This document shows, one piece after another, positions 13,443 to 21,817 of a stretch of DNA of 30,926 bases. Location of the stretch: positions 1 through 30,926 of the forward strand of contig CAMHNT010000001.1 of assembly GCA_946186535.1 (NCBI GenBank), given 5' to 3'. The translations under genes were made by a program, and so were the position numbers. The notes beneath the pieces are model-generated. The model was given only the letters and a program-made list of their open reading frames with translations, ran no database searches and had not been told where the DNA came from. Positions within the stretch are counted from its first letter, which is position 1, and each line of letters starts with the position of its first letter. The DNA comes from an uncultured Clostridia bacterium (GTDB lineage Bacteria > Bacillota > Clostridia > Oscillospirales > Acutalibacteraceae).

Positions 13443-15794
13443 TTATCGGCTTTCGCTTCCCGATTCCGATATCGGCTCGGGGAAAATAACGACCGAGGAC
13501 TCGTTTTCCGAATTTACGTCGGTGTCTTTTTCCGAAACCGTGGAATTAACGTGACTCTCTTCTCTTGAAGACGTTTCCGAAGAAGACGTGGATTCGCTCG
13601 AGGTGTTTCTTCCCGATGTATCGGAATCGTCCCCGTCGTCGGAGCGGTTCATTGCGCTGACCTCTCTCTGTTCGATGAACTCGGATATTCCGTTTCCGAA
13701 ATCAAAGACATAAGTCTGATAGAGCTCGTCGTCAATCATTACCTCAACCGTTTTCGAGCCTTCGTTGATGTTCCGTGTTATCGTAAAAGTAAACGTGTCG
13801 TCGAAAACAAGAGAGTATCTCTTCTTTTCCGCCTCAAGAACACCGTCGCAGTATACCGTAATCGTGAACGGTGCCTTAAGCTGTGACAGATCTATCGTCT
13901 CGGTGATGTCAATCGGAACGGGACTTCCGCTGCTGATTGTGAGAGGAATTTCGGTTCCCTTGTTAACCTTTGTTCCTCCGTCAACGCCCTGTCTGATGAC
14001 GCTTCCGGTATCGTATTCGTCGCTGTAATCGTAGTATATTTCTCCGACCTCAAGTCCGATCGACTTAAGCTCGTTAGTAGCTTCAATGAGAGTTTTTCCG
14101 GTGAGATCAGGAACTTTGACGCTGTTCTCGGCGATATAGAGCGTAACAACCGTTCCGACTTTGACCCGGCTTCCGTTCGCAGGATCGGTGCTAACGACCG
14201 TGCCGTCGGTAAAATCGTCGTTGTTCACAATAACGATCTCACTCTCAAGATAAAGTGACTTCAGCGTGCTTATCGCAACCGACTGAGACATCTTCGAAAG
14301 AACCGGAACGCTCACCTCGGTGTCGAGACTGTTTACGGTGAGTCTGACGTGAGAGTCCTTTTTAACGTGTCTGGAGCTTGCGACCGGCGACTGACTGATT
14401 ATAACGTCAACGTCCATATCGGGATTGTACACGTTCACGACTTCAAAGTCGAAATCATATTCGCTGCTGTTAAGAACGGAATTTATATTTTCGCCCACAA
14501 AATCAGGAACGGAAATATTGTTTTTCCGATCGATATATCCTACCGTCAGAAGCGTTCCGAGAATTAGAATCGAGAGAACTATCGCCGTAACAACAAGCGG
14601 TGAAATCCTGCTCTTCGTCTTTTCGGGAACGAGCGGCTCGGTTTCGAGAGGATCGGGATCCTTCACCGTTCTGTCGATAGTGATAACCGTAGGCTGATAT
14701 TCCCTCTCTTCGGGAGCGCCGACGTCGACCGGATTAGTTCCGACGTAAGTTTTCCACTGGGATTTCCTCGGAATTCTTTCCGTTTCGACCTTTTCGGGAT
14801 TCTTAGGTTTTTTCTTAACTGGCTCTCTACGGAAATCCTTTAGAGTCATAATCTGATCGAGAAGTTCCTGAGCGGTCTGGGTTCTGTCTTCGGGACGAAC
14901 CGCAAGCGCATTCCTGAGAATATCGTCAAGCTGCGGCGGAAGCCCCTCCCTGAGTTCGGAAACGGGCGCAAGCGTGTCGGTCAGAAGTCTGGAATTCGCA
15001 AAATCCGGAGTGACGCCCGTAAGCATATAATACATCGTAGCGGCAACCGCATAGACATCCGTCCATGTGTTCTGTTCAAGCTTGTTGTCGTACTGTTCGA
15101 TCGGGGCATAACCCTGTTTCAGAATAATCGAAACGCTCTTCGACATCGAGAACGAATTCTGTCTTGCGGCACCGAAATCGATAAGAACGATTTTTCCCTC
15201 TTTTGTTCTTATTATGTTCTGAGGCGAAACGTCACGGTGAATGATTCCTGCCTTGTGAATCTTGATGAGACTTCTCAGAACGGGAACGATAATGTTCATC
15301 GTCTTTCCAAATCCGAGAACCTTGCTTTTCTCAACCATCTGAGAAACCGTATCGCCGCTGAGATATTCCATTACAATATATGCAGTCCCGTTGTCGGCGA
15401 AAACGTCATAAACATTGACTACGCCCTCGATTGAACCGAGGTTGGCCAGTCTCTGAGCCTCCTCCTGAAAGCTTTTGAGACCGCTTTGGTATCTCTCCCC
15501 ACGCTCTCCGCTGAGGGGAGTTACCGTAGTGTCGCCTTTCTGACGGGTGACGCATTCATTCGGAAAGAACTCTTTAACAGCAACCTTTCTTTTCAGAGCC
15601 TTGTCATATCCAATATAAGTAATTCCGAACCCTCCGTCACCGAGAACCCTTCCTAAAACATATCTTTGTTTAAGGACCGAACCCGCAGGCAAACACGTAT
15701 TGTCGTTCGTAGGACCGACGACATCGTTTCCGCAGAACGGACATATTACATCAAGCTCTTCATCATACTCTTCCATACAATAAAAGCATCTCAC
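13443..15794 (-). CDS. zinc-ribbon Ser/Thr protein kinase with PASTA repeats
   Basis: A 783-residue membrane kinase. An N-terminal zinc ribbon (CFYC near residue 3 and CPFC near 18) precedes the kinase domain at about 40-315. That domain has the glycine loop GDGGFGITY, Lys74 in VAVKEFF, HRDVSPQN with Asp188, DFGAAR with Asp206, and a DVYAVAATMYYMLTG helix. After a proline- and charge-rich linker comes one membrane helix (about 399-421). Outside the cell are three PASTA repeats (about 427-488, 495-555, 560-622), a beta-rich domain (to about 710) and a Ser/Asp/Glu-rich tail. PASTA repeats bind muropeptides or lipid II in PrkC/StkP, so cell-wall sensing is likely. The GTG at 15794 is chosen because AAGGAGG lies 8 bases upstream; an upstream in-frame ATG would place that site inside the gene. 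No phosphatase partner is adjacent. Confidence 0.92.
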   Translation of the reverse strand: MRCFYCMEEYDEELDVICPFCGNDVVGPTNDNTCLPAGSVLKQRYVLGRVLGDGGFGITYIGYDKALKRKVAVKEFFPNECVTRQKGDTTVTPLSGERGERYQSGLKSFQEEAQRLANLGSIEGVVNVYDVFADNGTAYIVMEYLSGDTVSQMVEKSKVLGFGKTMNIIVPVLRSLIKIHKAGIIHRDVSPQNIIRTKEGKIVLIDFGAARQNSFSMSKSVSIILKQGYAPIEQYDNKLEQNTWTDVYAVAATMYYMLTGVTPDFANSRLLTDTLAPVSELREGLPPQLDDILRNALAVRPEDRTQTAQELLDQIMTLKDFRREPVKKKPKNPEKVETERIPRKSQWKTYVGTNPVDVGAPEEREYQPTVITIDRTVKDPDPLETEPLVPEKTKSRISPLVVTAIVLSILILGTLLTVGYIDRKNNISVPDFVGENINSVLNSSEYDFDFEVVNVYNPDMDVDVIISQSPVASSRHVKKDSHVRLTVNSLDTEVSVPVLSKMSQSVAISTLKSLYLESEIVIVNNDDFTDGTVVSTDPANGSRVKVGTVVTLYIAENSVKVPDLTGKTLIEATNELKSIGLEVGEIYYDYSDEYDTGSVIRQGVDGGTKVNKGTEIPLTISSGSPVPIDITETIDLSQLKAPFTITVYCDGVLEAEKKRYSLVFDDTFTFTITRNINEGSKTVEVMIDDELYQTYVFDFGNGISEFIEQREVSAMNRSDDGDDSDTSGRNTSSESTSSSETSSREESHVNSTVSEKDTDVNSENESSVVIFPEPISESGSESR

Positions 15795-15985
15795 AGTCCG
15801 ATCCTCCTTTTCCAAAAAATTCGATGCATTCAAACCCCGGTCGCTCTTATCTTTTCACCCTTCACCGTTCATTCTTCAATCAACAGTCCCGGGAAAATCC
15901 TTGTTCAGCTTCACCCAACCGAAGCATAAACCGGTTCGGAATGCATTTTTATACATCTAAAAAATATTACAATTCGGTAACTTAA
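15795..15985 (-). other. kinase leader region, no gene
   Basis: About 190 bases between the predicted promoter and the kinase start. I see no gene, no clear hairpin and no repeat module here. Beyond the promoter, 16016-16127 is AT-rich and also empty. Confidence 0.6.
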
Positions 15986-16015
15986 ATTATATCATAAAGA
16001 TACCCTTTTTAGCAA
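15986..16015 (-). promoter_or_regulatory. promoter of the kinase gene
   Basis: TTGCTA (16010-16015) and TATAAT (15986-15991) are 18 bases apart, and TGA directly before the -10 makes it an extended -10. Confidence 0.65.
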
Positions 16016-16127
16016 TAGGAAAAATGTAAATAAAATACTATTTTATAACAAAATTCAATTTATTTTTAACAAACCATAATATCATATTATGCACTCGGGA
16101 TATAAGCTTTCAATCAAAAAAAAACAA

Positions 16128-16154
16128 GAGGCAATGCCAAATAGACACTGCCTC
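16128..16154 (-). terminator. terminator of panT-coaX
   Basis: On the minus strand GAGGCAGTG pairs with CATTGCCTC (one G-T pair) across a 9-base loop, followed by TTGTTTTTTTTT. Confidence 0.88.
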
Positions 16155-16195
16155 GAAATTGTACTGTATAAAAATATGTTTCTATAAGTCTGAAA

Positions 16196-16963
16196 TTATT
16201 TTCTATTCTTGTTATAAATAATCATTAATCCCTTCAGCAAAAGCTGTTCGTCGATTATGATATTCCTTTTGCAGTGAGGAATAATCTTAGCAGCAAGTCC
16301 GCCCGTTGAAACGATCGTACATTTCTCGCCGAGCGACTCCTCGATGCGCTGAGTAACGCCGTCGATTCCTGCCGCCGAATAGTAGATTATGCCGCTCTTC
16401 ATGCACTCGACCGTGTTAGCTCCTATCACCTTTTTCGGAGCTTCAAGTCCGATTTTAGGAAGCTGAGACGTTCTGTGAGTAAGCGAATCGAGGGAGACTC
16501 TAAGACCCGGAATAATCATTCCTCCGAGATAGTTCTTGTCCTTGTCGATTACCGAAACGGTAGTCGCCGTTCCCATGTCGATGATAATGAGCGGTACGGG
16601 ATAGAGGTTTATTCCTGCCACAGCGTCTGCGACTCTGTCGCTTCCGAGCTGAGCCGGATTGTCGAGCATAATCTTAAGCCCCGTCTTGATTCCGGGACCG
16701 ACGGTCATAACCTCTGTGCCGGTGAGACGCTCAAGCGCCGCTTTCACGGTCTGGGTCACACTCGGAACAACAGACGAGATAATGCACCCCTCTATTTCGT
16801 CAACGTCAATACTATTTATTTCCAAAATACTTTTTATCGATATCACATATTCCAATGCCGTGTACTGCTGATTGGTAGAAAGCCGTTCGATGAAAAGAAC
16901 GTCATCGCCCTCGAAACAACCGATCACAATATTGGAATTTCCGATGTCAACTGCTAAAATCAT
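16196..16963 (-). CDS. coaX: type III pantothenate kinase
   Basis: Phosphorylates pantothenate with ATP, the first committed step of CoA synthesis. Type III enzymes are not inhibited by CoA and need a monovalent cation. The fold is the acetate/sugar kinase (ASKHA) type: AVDIGNSN with Asp6 for phosphate binding, GSDRVADAVAG around 108, IDMGTATTVSVID around 132, and GGMIIPGLRVSLDSLTHRTSQLP. The chosen ATG at 16963 gives 255 residues, the usual length, with the family's typical MxLxxDIGN start. A GTAGGA site is very close to this ATG, and two in-frame ATGs upstream cannot be excluded. It lies 42 bases after panT (18 if the upstream ATG is used), in one operon. Confidence 0.95.
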   Translation of the reverse strand: MILAVDIGNSNIVIGCFEGDDVLFIERLSTNQQYTALEYVISIKSILEINSIDVDEIEGCIISSVVPSVTQTVKAALERLTGTEVMTVGPGIKTGLKIMLDNPAQLGSDRVADAVAGINLYPVPLIIIDMGTATTVSVIDKDKNYLGGMIIPGLRVSLDSLTHRTSQLPKIGLEAPKKVIGANTVECMKSGIIYYSAAGIDGVTQRIEESLGEKCTIVSTGGLAAKIIPHCKRNIIIDEQLLLKGLMIIYNKNRK

Positions 16964-17005
16964 ATTCCTACTCATTTCTGTTTTCAAAAATTATTAAAAC
17001 CGAAA

Positions 17006-17671
17006 TCACGCCGGAGTTTCGGCTGTTTTCTTACTTTTTTTCACAGGCATAATTCTCGGCATAGCCTTGATGAGAGCCTCGCCGATAACCGTAACGAGAA
17101 CCGCTGCAGCGATAGCCTCCGGAATACCCGATGCAGTAACCGTTCCCATAACAAGACCGAAAACTGCGCTGAGAGCAACCTCTTTCGCATCGGCATACTG
17201 CTGAGCGAACAGAACATAAATGCTGCCCATAACCATCACGGTGTTAACCATTGAACCTAAAAATCCCGTAACCGCAAGAGAAACAGGTGACGGAAGCTTT
17301 GTTTTCGAGAGAAGGATCCAGAGCCAGCCTGCGGCAACGCCGATAAGAATGCGGCATCCAACAGCGATCCAAACAGCCTTGATTCCGCCGACAATACCCG
17401 AAGTACTGAAAAACGGCGAGAAAGCAAAGGAAAGCAGAGTCGGCGCCATAGTGTTGCTGACAATCGAACAGATTCCGAAAACTCCGCCCAGAATCGCTCC
17501 TGCGAGAGGACCGAGCAGAATTGCTCCGATGATGACCGGGATGTGAACCGTTGTCGCCTTAATAATCGGAAGCTGAATCATTCCAAGTGGCGTATTCGCC
17601 AAAAGAACCACAATAGCTGCCATAAGTGCCACACTTACCATCCAACGAATGTCTTTTTGTTTACTATACAT
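17006..17671 (-). CDS. panT: ECF transporter S component, probable pantothenate (PanT)
   Basis: A 221-residue membrane protein with about six hydrophobic segments and a short Lys-rich C-terminus (PVKKSKKTAETPA). It has the small-residue-rich helices of ECF substrate-binding subunits (HIPVIIGAILLGPLAGAILGGVFGICSIVSN and FSPFFSTSGIVGG). ECF S components need the shared EcfA-EcfA'-EcfT module, which is not in this window. Pantothenate is assigned because coaX follows directly and coaBC lies divergently on the other side; this is context, not sequence. AAGGAGG lies 6 bases before the ATG. The promoter has an extended -10, and no vitamin riboswitch was recognised in its short leader. Confidence 0.85.
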   Translation of the reverse strand: MYSKQKDIRWMVSVALMAAIVVLLANTPLGMIQLPIIKATTVHIPVIIGAILLGPLAGAILGGVFGICSIVSNTMAPTLLSFAFSPFFSTSGIVGGIKAVWIAVGCRILIGVAAGWLWILLSKTKLPSPVSLAVTGFLGSMVNTVMVMGSIYVLFAQQYADAKEVALSAVFGLVMGTVTASGIPEAIAAAVLVTVIGEALIKAMPRIMPVKKSKKTAETPA

Positions 17672-17729
17672 TTTTTCCTCCTTGTTATCATTCCGATATG
17701 AAAATCGGATACAATACAGTACATTTGAT

Positions 17730-17738
17730 ATTATACCA
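17730..17738 (-). promoter_or_regulatory. extended -10 promoter of panT-coaX
   Basis: TGG-TATAAT on the minus strand, with no convincing -35. The leader is about 50 bases and holds a small hairpin, CCGAT/ATCGG (17693-17708). Confidence 0.55.
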
Positions 17739-17803
17739 ATAAATTTAAAGAAAAGCTATAGCTTTATTGAAATTTTTCTGATAAAATAAAAATATAATAA
17801 GAA

Positions 17804-18195
17804 ATGAGCAAATTTGAAAATTACACAAAGAGGTTTGAAAGAGAACAGTTAAAGTTTTTGACGCACTTTTTTCAAAAAGTGCGCAGGATCCAAGGGCAGC
17901 GCCCTTGGTCGCCGTCCGTAGACGGCGAAACTCTCTTAGCGTTCAGCCCTTTGCAAGGGTGAATTTCAAAAACAGTCCGGCGGACTGTTTTTGAAAGAGG
18001 GACGCTTTGGCAGAAAGCGTCCCTTCCCCAAGGTAAAAAAACAAACTTTTCTCGCCGCTCCAAGGCGACTTGATCAAGTATATTTTTAAACTGTTCACAT
18101 GTTTTTTACTCATTCCGAAAACCTTCCCTTGGGTACAAAGCCCTTAACGATATATTACTCATAAAAAATGCCGCAATGCGGCATTTGTATAAAAC
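17804..18195 (+). repeat. intergenic modular repeat R11/R5, longest copy
   Basis: About 390 bases between the divergent panT and coaBC genes. The left end ATGAGCAAATTTG leads through about 45 bases to AAAGTTTTTG. Then come CGCACTTTTT/AAAAAGTGCG (17862-17883), CCAAGGGC-AGC-GCCCTTGG (17890-17908) and CGCCGTC-CGTA-GACGGCG (17910-17927). A 15-bp stem follows at 17964-17996, and AGGGACGCTTT-GGCAG-AAAGCGTCCCT at 17998-18024. After a spacer, the A-end module (GCCCTTAACGATATATTACT and AAATGCCGC-AAT-GCGGCATTT, 18166-18186) ends it 16 bases before the coaBC start codon. It combines both right-end types seen elsewhere in the window. Confidence 0.85.
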
Positions 18196-18211
18196 CACGG
18201 AGGATTAAAAT

Positions 18212-19405
18212 ATGCTTAAAAATAAAACCATCGTTCTTGCGGTCAGCGGAAGCATTGCCGCCTACAAAATTGCCAACCTCGCGAGAATGTGCAAAAAACT
18301 CGGCGCCGATGTTCAGGTTCTCATGACTCAAAATGCCACAAATTTCATAAACCCCATCACTTTTGAAAGTCTCACCGGAAACAAGTGCCTTGTTGATACA
18401 TTCGACAGAAATTTTCAGTACAGCGTCGAGCATGTCGCTCTTGCGAAAAAATCCGATGTTGTAATGCTTGCCCCGGCGAGCGCAAACGTTATAGGAAAAA
18501 TCGCAAACGGCATTGCGGACGATATGCTTACCACAACCGTCATGGCGTGCCCGTGCAAAAAAATTGTGTCGCCTGCAATGAACCACAATATGTATCACAA
18601 TCCTATCGTACAGGACAACATCAAAAAGCTCGCTCATTTCGGATATGAGATAGTCGCTCCCGACAACGGCATGCTTGCAAACGGCGATATCGGAGACGGA
18701 AGAATGCCCGATGAAAGCGTTCTCCTACAGTATATTTTAAAAGAATGTGCATTTGAAAAGGACATGACAGGCGAGAAAGTTCTCGTTACGGCAGGCGCAA
18801 CCCGTGAGCCTATCGACCCTGTTCGCTTCATCACAAACCACTCTACGGGAAAAATGGGCTATGCTGTTGCAGAAAATGCAGCTCGCAGGGGTGCAGAGGT
18901 AACGCTCGTCACGGCGCACGCAGACATAGAACCACCTATGTTCGTAGACGTTGTAAAAGTATCAACTGCACAGGAGATGTTTGATGAGGTAACATCACGC
19001 TTCGAGGAAAGCACGATTGTTGTGAAGGCGGCGGCCGTTGCGGATTACCGTCCGAAAACCGTCGCAGACAATAAAATCAAAAAGTCGGACGGTGAAGCTG
19101 TTATCGAGCTTGAAAGAACGCCCGATATTCTGGCGGAGCTTGGCAGGAGAAAGAGCCGGCAGTTTCTTTGCGGTTTTTCCATGGAAACCGAAAATCTTGT
19201 GGAAAACTCAAGAGGAAAGCTTCTCCGGAAAAATCTTGACATGATAGCCGCAAACAATCTGAAAACCCGTGGCGCAGGGTTCGGAACAGACACAAACGTT
19301 GTTACCCTTATAACCCAGAACAACATAAAAGAGCTTGATATCATGAGCAAGCAGGAAGTCGCAGGGGCTATATTCGATGAGATTCTGAGAATAAAAAAAC
19401 AGTAA
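18212..19405 (+). CDS. coaBC: bifunctional phosphopantothenoylcysteine decarboxylase / phosphopantothenate-cysteine ligase
   Basis: Joins 4'-phosphopantothenate to cysteine using CTP (CoaB), then decarboxylates the product to 4'-phosphopantetheine with FMN (CoaC). It has 397 residues. The CoaC part (about 1-185) has SGSIAAYK (12-19), His74 in EHVALAK, PASANVIGK (88-96) and PAMN (121-124). The CoaB part has VTAGATREPIDPVRFITNHSTGKMG (192-215) and KAAAVADYRP. In CoaC the motif usually reading ACG before GRM is ANG here (Asn157), so the cysteine used for reduction of the enethiol intermediate in the E. coli enzyme is absent. GGAGG lies close before the ATG. It is divergent from panT-coaX, with repeat R11/R5 filling the promoter side. 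Confidence 0.95.
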   Translation: MLKNKTIVLAVSGSIAAYKIANLARMCKKLGADVQVLMTQNATNFINPITFESLTGNKCLVDTFDRNFQYSVEHVALAKKSDVVMLAPASANVIGKIANGIADDMLTTTVMACPCKKIVSPAMNHNMYHNPIVQDNIKKLAHFGYEIVAPDNGMLANGDIGDGRMPDESVLLQYILKECAFEKDMTGEKVLVTAGATREPIDPVRFITNHSTGKMGYAVAENAARRGAEVTLVTAHADIEPPMFVDVVKVSTAQEMFDEVTSRFEESTIVVKAAAVADYRPKTVADNKIKKSDGEAVIELERTPDILAELGRRKSRQFLCGFSMETENLVENSRGKLLRKNLDMIAANNLKTRGAGFGTDTNVVTLITQNNIKELDIMSKQEVAGAIFDEILRIKKQ

Positions 19406-19416
19406 ATAGGCAAAAA

Positions 19417-19447
19417 TCAAAACCACCCATACAACGGGTGGTTTTGA
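19417..19447 (+). terminator. terminator of coaBC
   Basis: TCAAAACCACCC pairs perfectly with GGGTGGTTTTGA across 7 bases, followed by CTTTTATAA. It lies 12 bases after the stop codon. The stem is also AT-flanked enough to act on the opposite strand. Confidence 0.85.
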
Positions 19448-19455
19448 CTTTTATA

Positions 19456-19785
19456 ATAAGTTAACCTGTTGTGCTATTAAAAGTGTTAAAACCATAAGAA
19501 ATTCTATGGGGGCGAACCACTGTCAGCAGGTTCGCCCCCACCCGAACTTTATCTCATGTTAAAGTTTATTCTGCCCCCACAGCTAAAGCATAAGTTCCGT
19601 CAGCCAATCGGCTATCGCCTTCGGCTCTGCCTCTTGGGACGTCACTCATCCGCTGAGTGGAGCATAGGGAATTTCGCTCGTTGCGACGAGCGAGCAGGGG
19701 CTCTGCCCCATGCACTGGTGTAAAACCACTAGGCTTCGCCGTCGCCCGCCAACTTTTGAAAAAGTTGGATCAAAACTTTAATATT
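19456..19785 (-). repeat. intergenic modular repeat R9 (D-end type)
   Basis: Lies between the convergent coaBC and trpA. Read on the minus strand it has AAAGTTTTGATC, CCAACTTTTTCAAAAGTTGG (19748-19767), an extra TAGTGGTTTTACACCA hairpin, GGGGC-AGA-GCCCC, CGCTCGT-CGCA-ACGAGCG, and the GGGGGCGAACC end hairpin. Bases 19507-19665 are an exact inverted copy of 5643-5801. It holds no gene. Confidence 0.88.
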
Positions 19786-19810
19786 GTTTTTAATAGCATA
19801 AAGCGTTAAG

Positions 19811-20584
19811 TTATGTATTAACCATAGCGTCCTTAACGCTCTTCACAAAATCATAAACATACGGTACGGAATCCTCTCCGTGCTCAGCAATGATTTTTAC
19901 AATAGCCGAGCCGATAATAATACCGTCCGCCTTCTTTGAAATATCGGCGGCCTGCTCGGGCGTTGAGATACCGAAACCTACTGCGACAGGGACGTCTGTG
20001 TTCTCTCTTACCTTCTTGACGATAGCTCCGATATCGGTCGTAATGCTGCTTCTCATGCCGGTAACGCCGAGCGACGAAACGCAGTAGATGAAGCCCTTTG
20101 CGTCCTTTGCGATAGTTGAAATTCTGTCGTCGGAAGTCGGTGCGATGAGAGAGATGAAATCAATTCCGTACTGCTCGCATACCGCCGCAAACTCTTCCTT
20201 CTCCTCAAAAGGCACGTCGGGAAGAATAATTCCGCTCATTCCGACCTCCGCCGAGGTTTTCACAAAACGCTCGATACCGTAGGAAAAAACAACGTTTGCA
20301 TACGTCATAAAAACAAGCGGTATGGACAGCTTCGGGCGGACTCTTCTTACCATATCGAATATCTTGTCTGTGGTAACTCCTGCCGACAATGCTCTGATGT
20401 TTGCTCCCTGAATTACGGGGCCCTCGGCTGTCGGGTCGGAGAAAGGAATACCAAGCTCAATCAGGTCTACTCCGCCTTTCTCCATTGTGAGGAGAATTTC
20501 CTCGGTTGTTTCGAGGTTCGGATCACCGCAGGTGATGAAAGATATAAATGCTTTTTTGTTGTTGAATGCGTCTGCCGTTCTCAT
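19811..20584 (-). CDS. trpA: tryptophan synthase alpha chain
   Basis: Splits indole-3-glycerol phosphate to indole and glyceraldehyde 3-phosphate; indole is channelled to TrpB. It is a 257-residue TIM barrel. The catalytic Glu43 is in LIELGIPFSDP. The second acid, Asp60 in the Salmonella enzyme (DPLADGP), is Glu54 here (DPTAEGP). FIYCVSSLGVTG and VAVGFGIST line the phosphate site. The start overlaps the end of trpB by 4 bases (ATGA), with GGGGAGG inside trpB. It is the last gene of the trp set; repeat R9 lies just beyond and no simple terminator was seen between. Confidence 0.97.
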   Translation of the reverse strand: MRTADAFNNKKAFISFITCGDPNLETTEEILLTMEKGGVDLIELGIPFSDPTAEGPVIQGANIRALSAGVTTDKIFDMVRRVRPKLSIPLVFMTYANVVFSYGIERFVKTSAEVGMSGIILPDVPFEEKEEFAAVCEQYGIDFISLIAPTSDDRISTIAKDAKGFIYCVSSLGVTGMRSSITTDIGAIVKKVRENTDVPVAVGFGISTPEQAADISKKADGIIIGSAIVKIIAEHGEDSVPYVYDFVKSVKDAMVNT

Positions 20585-21765
20585 TCTGAAATGTCCTCCC
20601 CTCTGTATCTTGCGATAGCGGCACAGTCCTTGTCTCCTCTGCCCGAAACAGTTATAACCATGATCTGATCCTTTGACATTGTCGGCGCTATCTTCAGAGC
20701 GTGAGCTATTGCGTGCGAGCTTTCGATTGCCGGAATAATGCCCTCTGTTCTTGAAAGATATTCAAAAGCGTTAACTGCTTCGTCGTCCGTTACGGCAACG
20801 TATTCCGCTCTTCCGATGTCGTGCAGATATGCGTGCTCCGGACCTACTCCCGGATAGTCAAGACCTGCGGATATCGAATAAACCGGTGCGATCTGACCGT
20901 ATTCGTCCTGACAGAAATAGCTCTTCATGCCGTGGAAAATTCCGAGCTTGCCGGTTGCGATAGTTGCGGCTGTCTCGAATGTGTCGATTCCTCTTCCGGC
21001 AGCTTCACAGCCGATGAGACGAACTCCCTCGTCCTCAATAAAATTATAGAAAGTACCGATAGCGTTCGAGCCGCCGCCGACACATGCGAGCACAGCGTCG
21101 GGAAGTCTGCCTTCTTTTTCAAGACACTGTTCCTTGATTTCCTTCGAGATAACAGCCTGAAAATCTCTTACGATCGTCGGGAACGGATGAGGTCCCATGA
21201 CGGAACCGAGAACATAATGTGTGTCGGAGATTCTACTCGTCCACTCTCTCATGGCCTCGGAAACTGCGTCCTTAAGAGTCGCCGTGCCTGTTTTTACGGC
21301 GTTGACCTTTGCTCCGAGAAGGCGCATTTTGTATACGTTGAGCGCCTGACGCTTTGTGTCCTCCTCGCCCATGAACACTTCACATTCGAGTCCGAACAGC
21401 GCCGCCGCCGTAGCCGTTGCAACGCCGTGCTGACCTGCGCCTGTTTCGGCGATAACTCTTGTCTTTCCCATTTTCTTTGCGAGCAGAGCCTGTCCGAGAA
21501 CGTTGTTGATCTTGTGCGCACCTGTGTGATTAAGGTCCTCACGCTTAAGATAGATTTTCGCACCGCCTAAATCCTTTGTCATTTTCTCTGCATAGTAAAG
21601 ACGTGACGGTCTGCCTGCGTATTCGTTGAAAAGCGTTGAGAGCTCTCTGTTGAATTCGGGGTCGTTCTTGTAGTGATTATATGCCTCTTCAAGCTCTATA
21701 ACGGCATTCATAAGTGTTTCGGGGATATACTGTCCGCCGTGTATGCCGAATTTTCCGTTTGACAT
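20581..21765 (-). CDS. trpB: tryptophan synthase beta chain
   Basis: Condenses indole with serine to form tryptophan, using pyridoxal phosphate. It has 394 residues. PLP-binding Lys85 is in NHTGAHKINN, the glycine loop is CVGGGSNAIG, ETGAGQHGVATAT is the catalytic-Glu segment, and VSGRGDKD closes the C-terminus, all typical of the TrpB1 type that pairs with TrpA. AAGGAGC lies 9-10 bases before the ATG. A 467-base stretch made almost wholly of two repeat blocks separates it from trpF upstream, although gene order and strand still fit one trp operon. No convincing promoter was found in that gap. Confidence 0.97.
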   Translation of the reverse strand: MSNGKFGIHGGQYIPETLMNAVIELEEAYNHYKNDPEFNRELSTLFNEYAGRPSRLYYAEKMTKDLGGAKIYLKREDLNHTGAHKINNVLGQALLAKKMGKTRVIAETGAGQHGVATATAAALFGLECEVFMGEEDTKRQALNVYKMRLLGAKVNAVKTGTATLKDAVSEAMREWTSRISDTHYVLGSVMGPHPFPTIVRDFQAVISKEIKEQCLEKEGRLPDAVLACVGGGSNAIGTFYNFIEDEGVRLIGCEAAGRGIDTFETAATIATGKLGIFHGMKSYFCQDEYGQIAPVYSISAGLDYPGVGPEHAYLHDIGRAEYVAVTDDEAVNAFEYLSRTEGIIPAIESSHAIAHALKIAPTMSKDQIMVITVSGRGDKDCAAIARYRGEDISE

Positions 21766-21817
21766 AATTTTCAGCTCCTTTTTATTTACTCTTAATAATT
21801 CAAGTTTTTCACCATTT

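Noticed and set aside
15795..15833. Upstream ATG for the kinase, 13 codons before the chosen GTG
   Set aside because: AAGGAGG lies inside this stretch at the right distance from the GTG, and the zinc ribbon begins directly after the GTG.
17672..17729. Riboswitch in front of panT
   Set aside because: The leader is only about 50 bases with one small hairpin, and no known aptamer is recognisable.
20821..21570. 249-codon open frame opposite trpB
   Set aside because: It is the antisense shadow of a well-conserved gene, with no start signal and no recognisable product.
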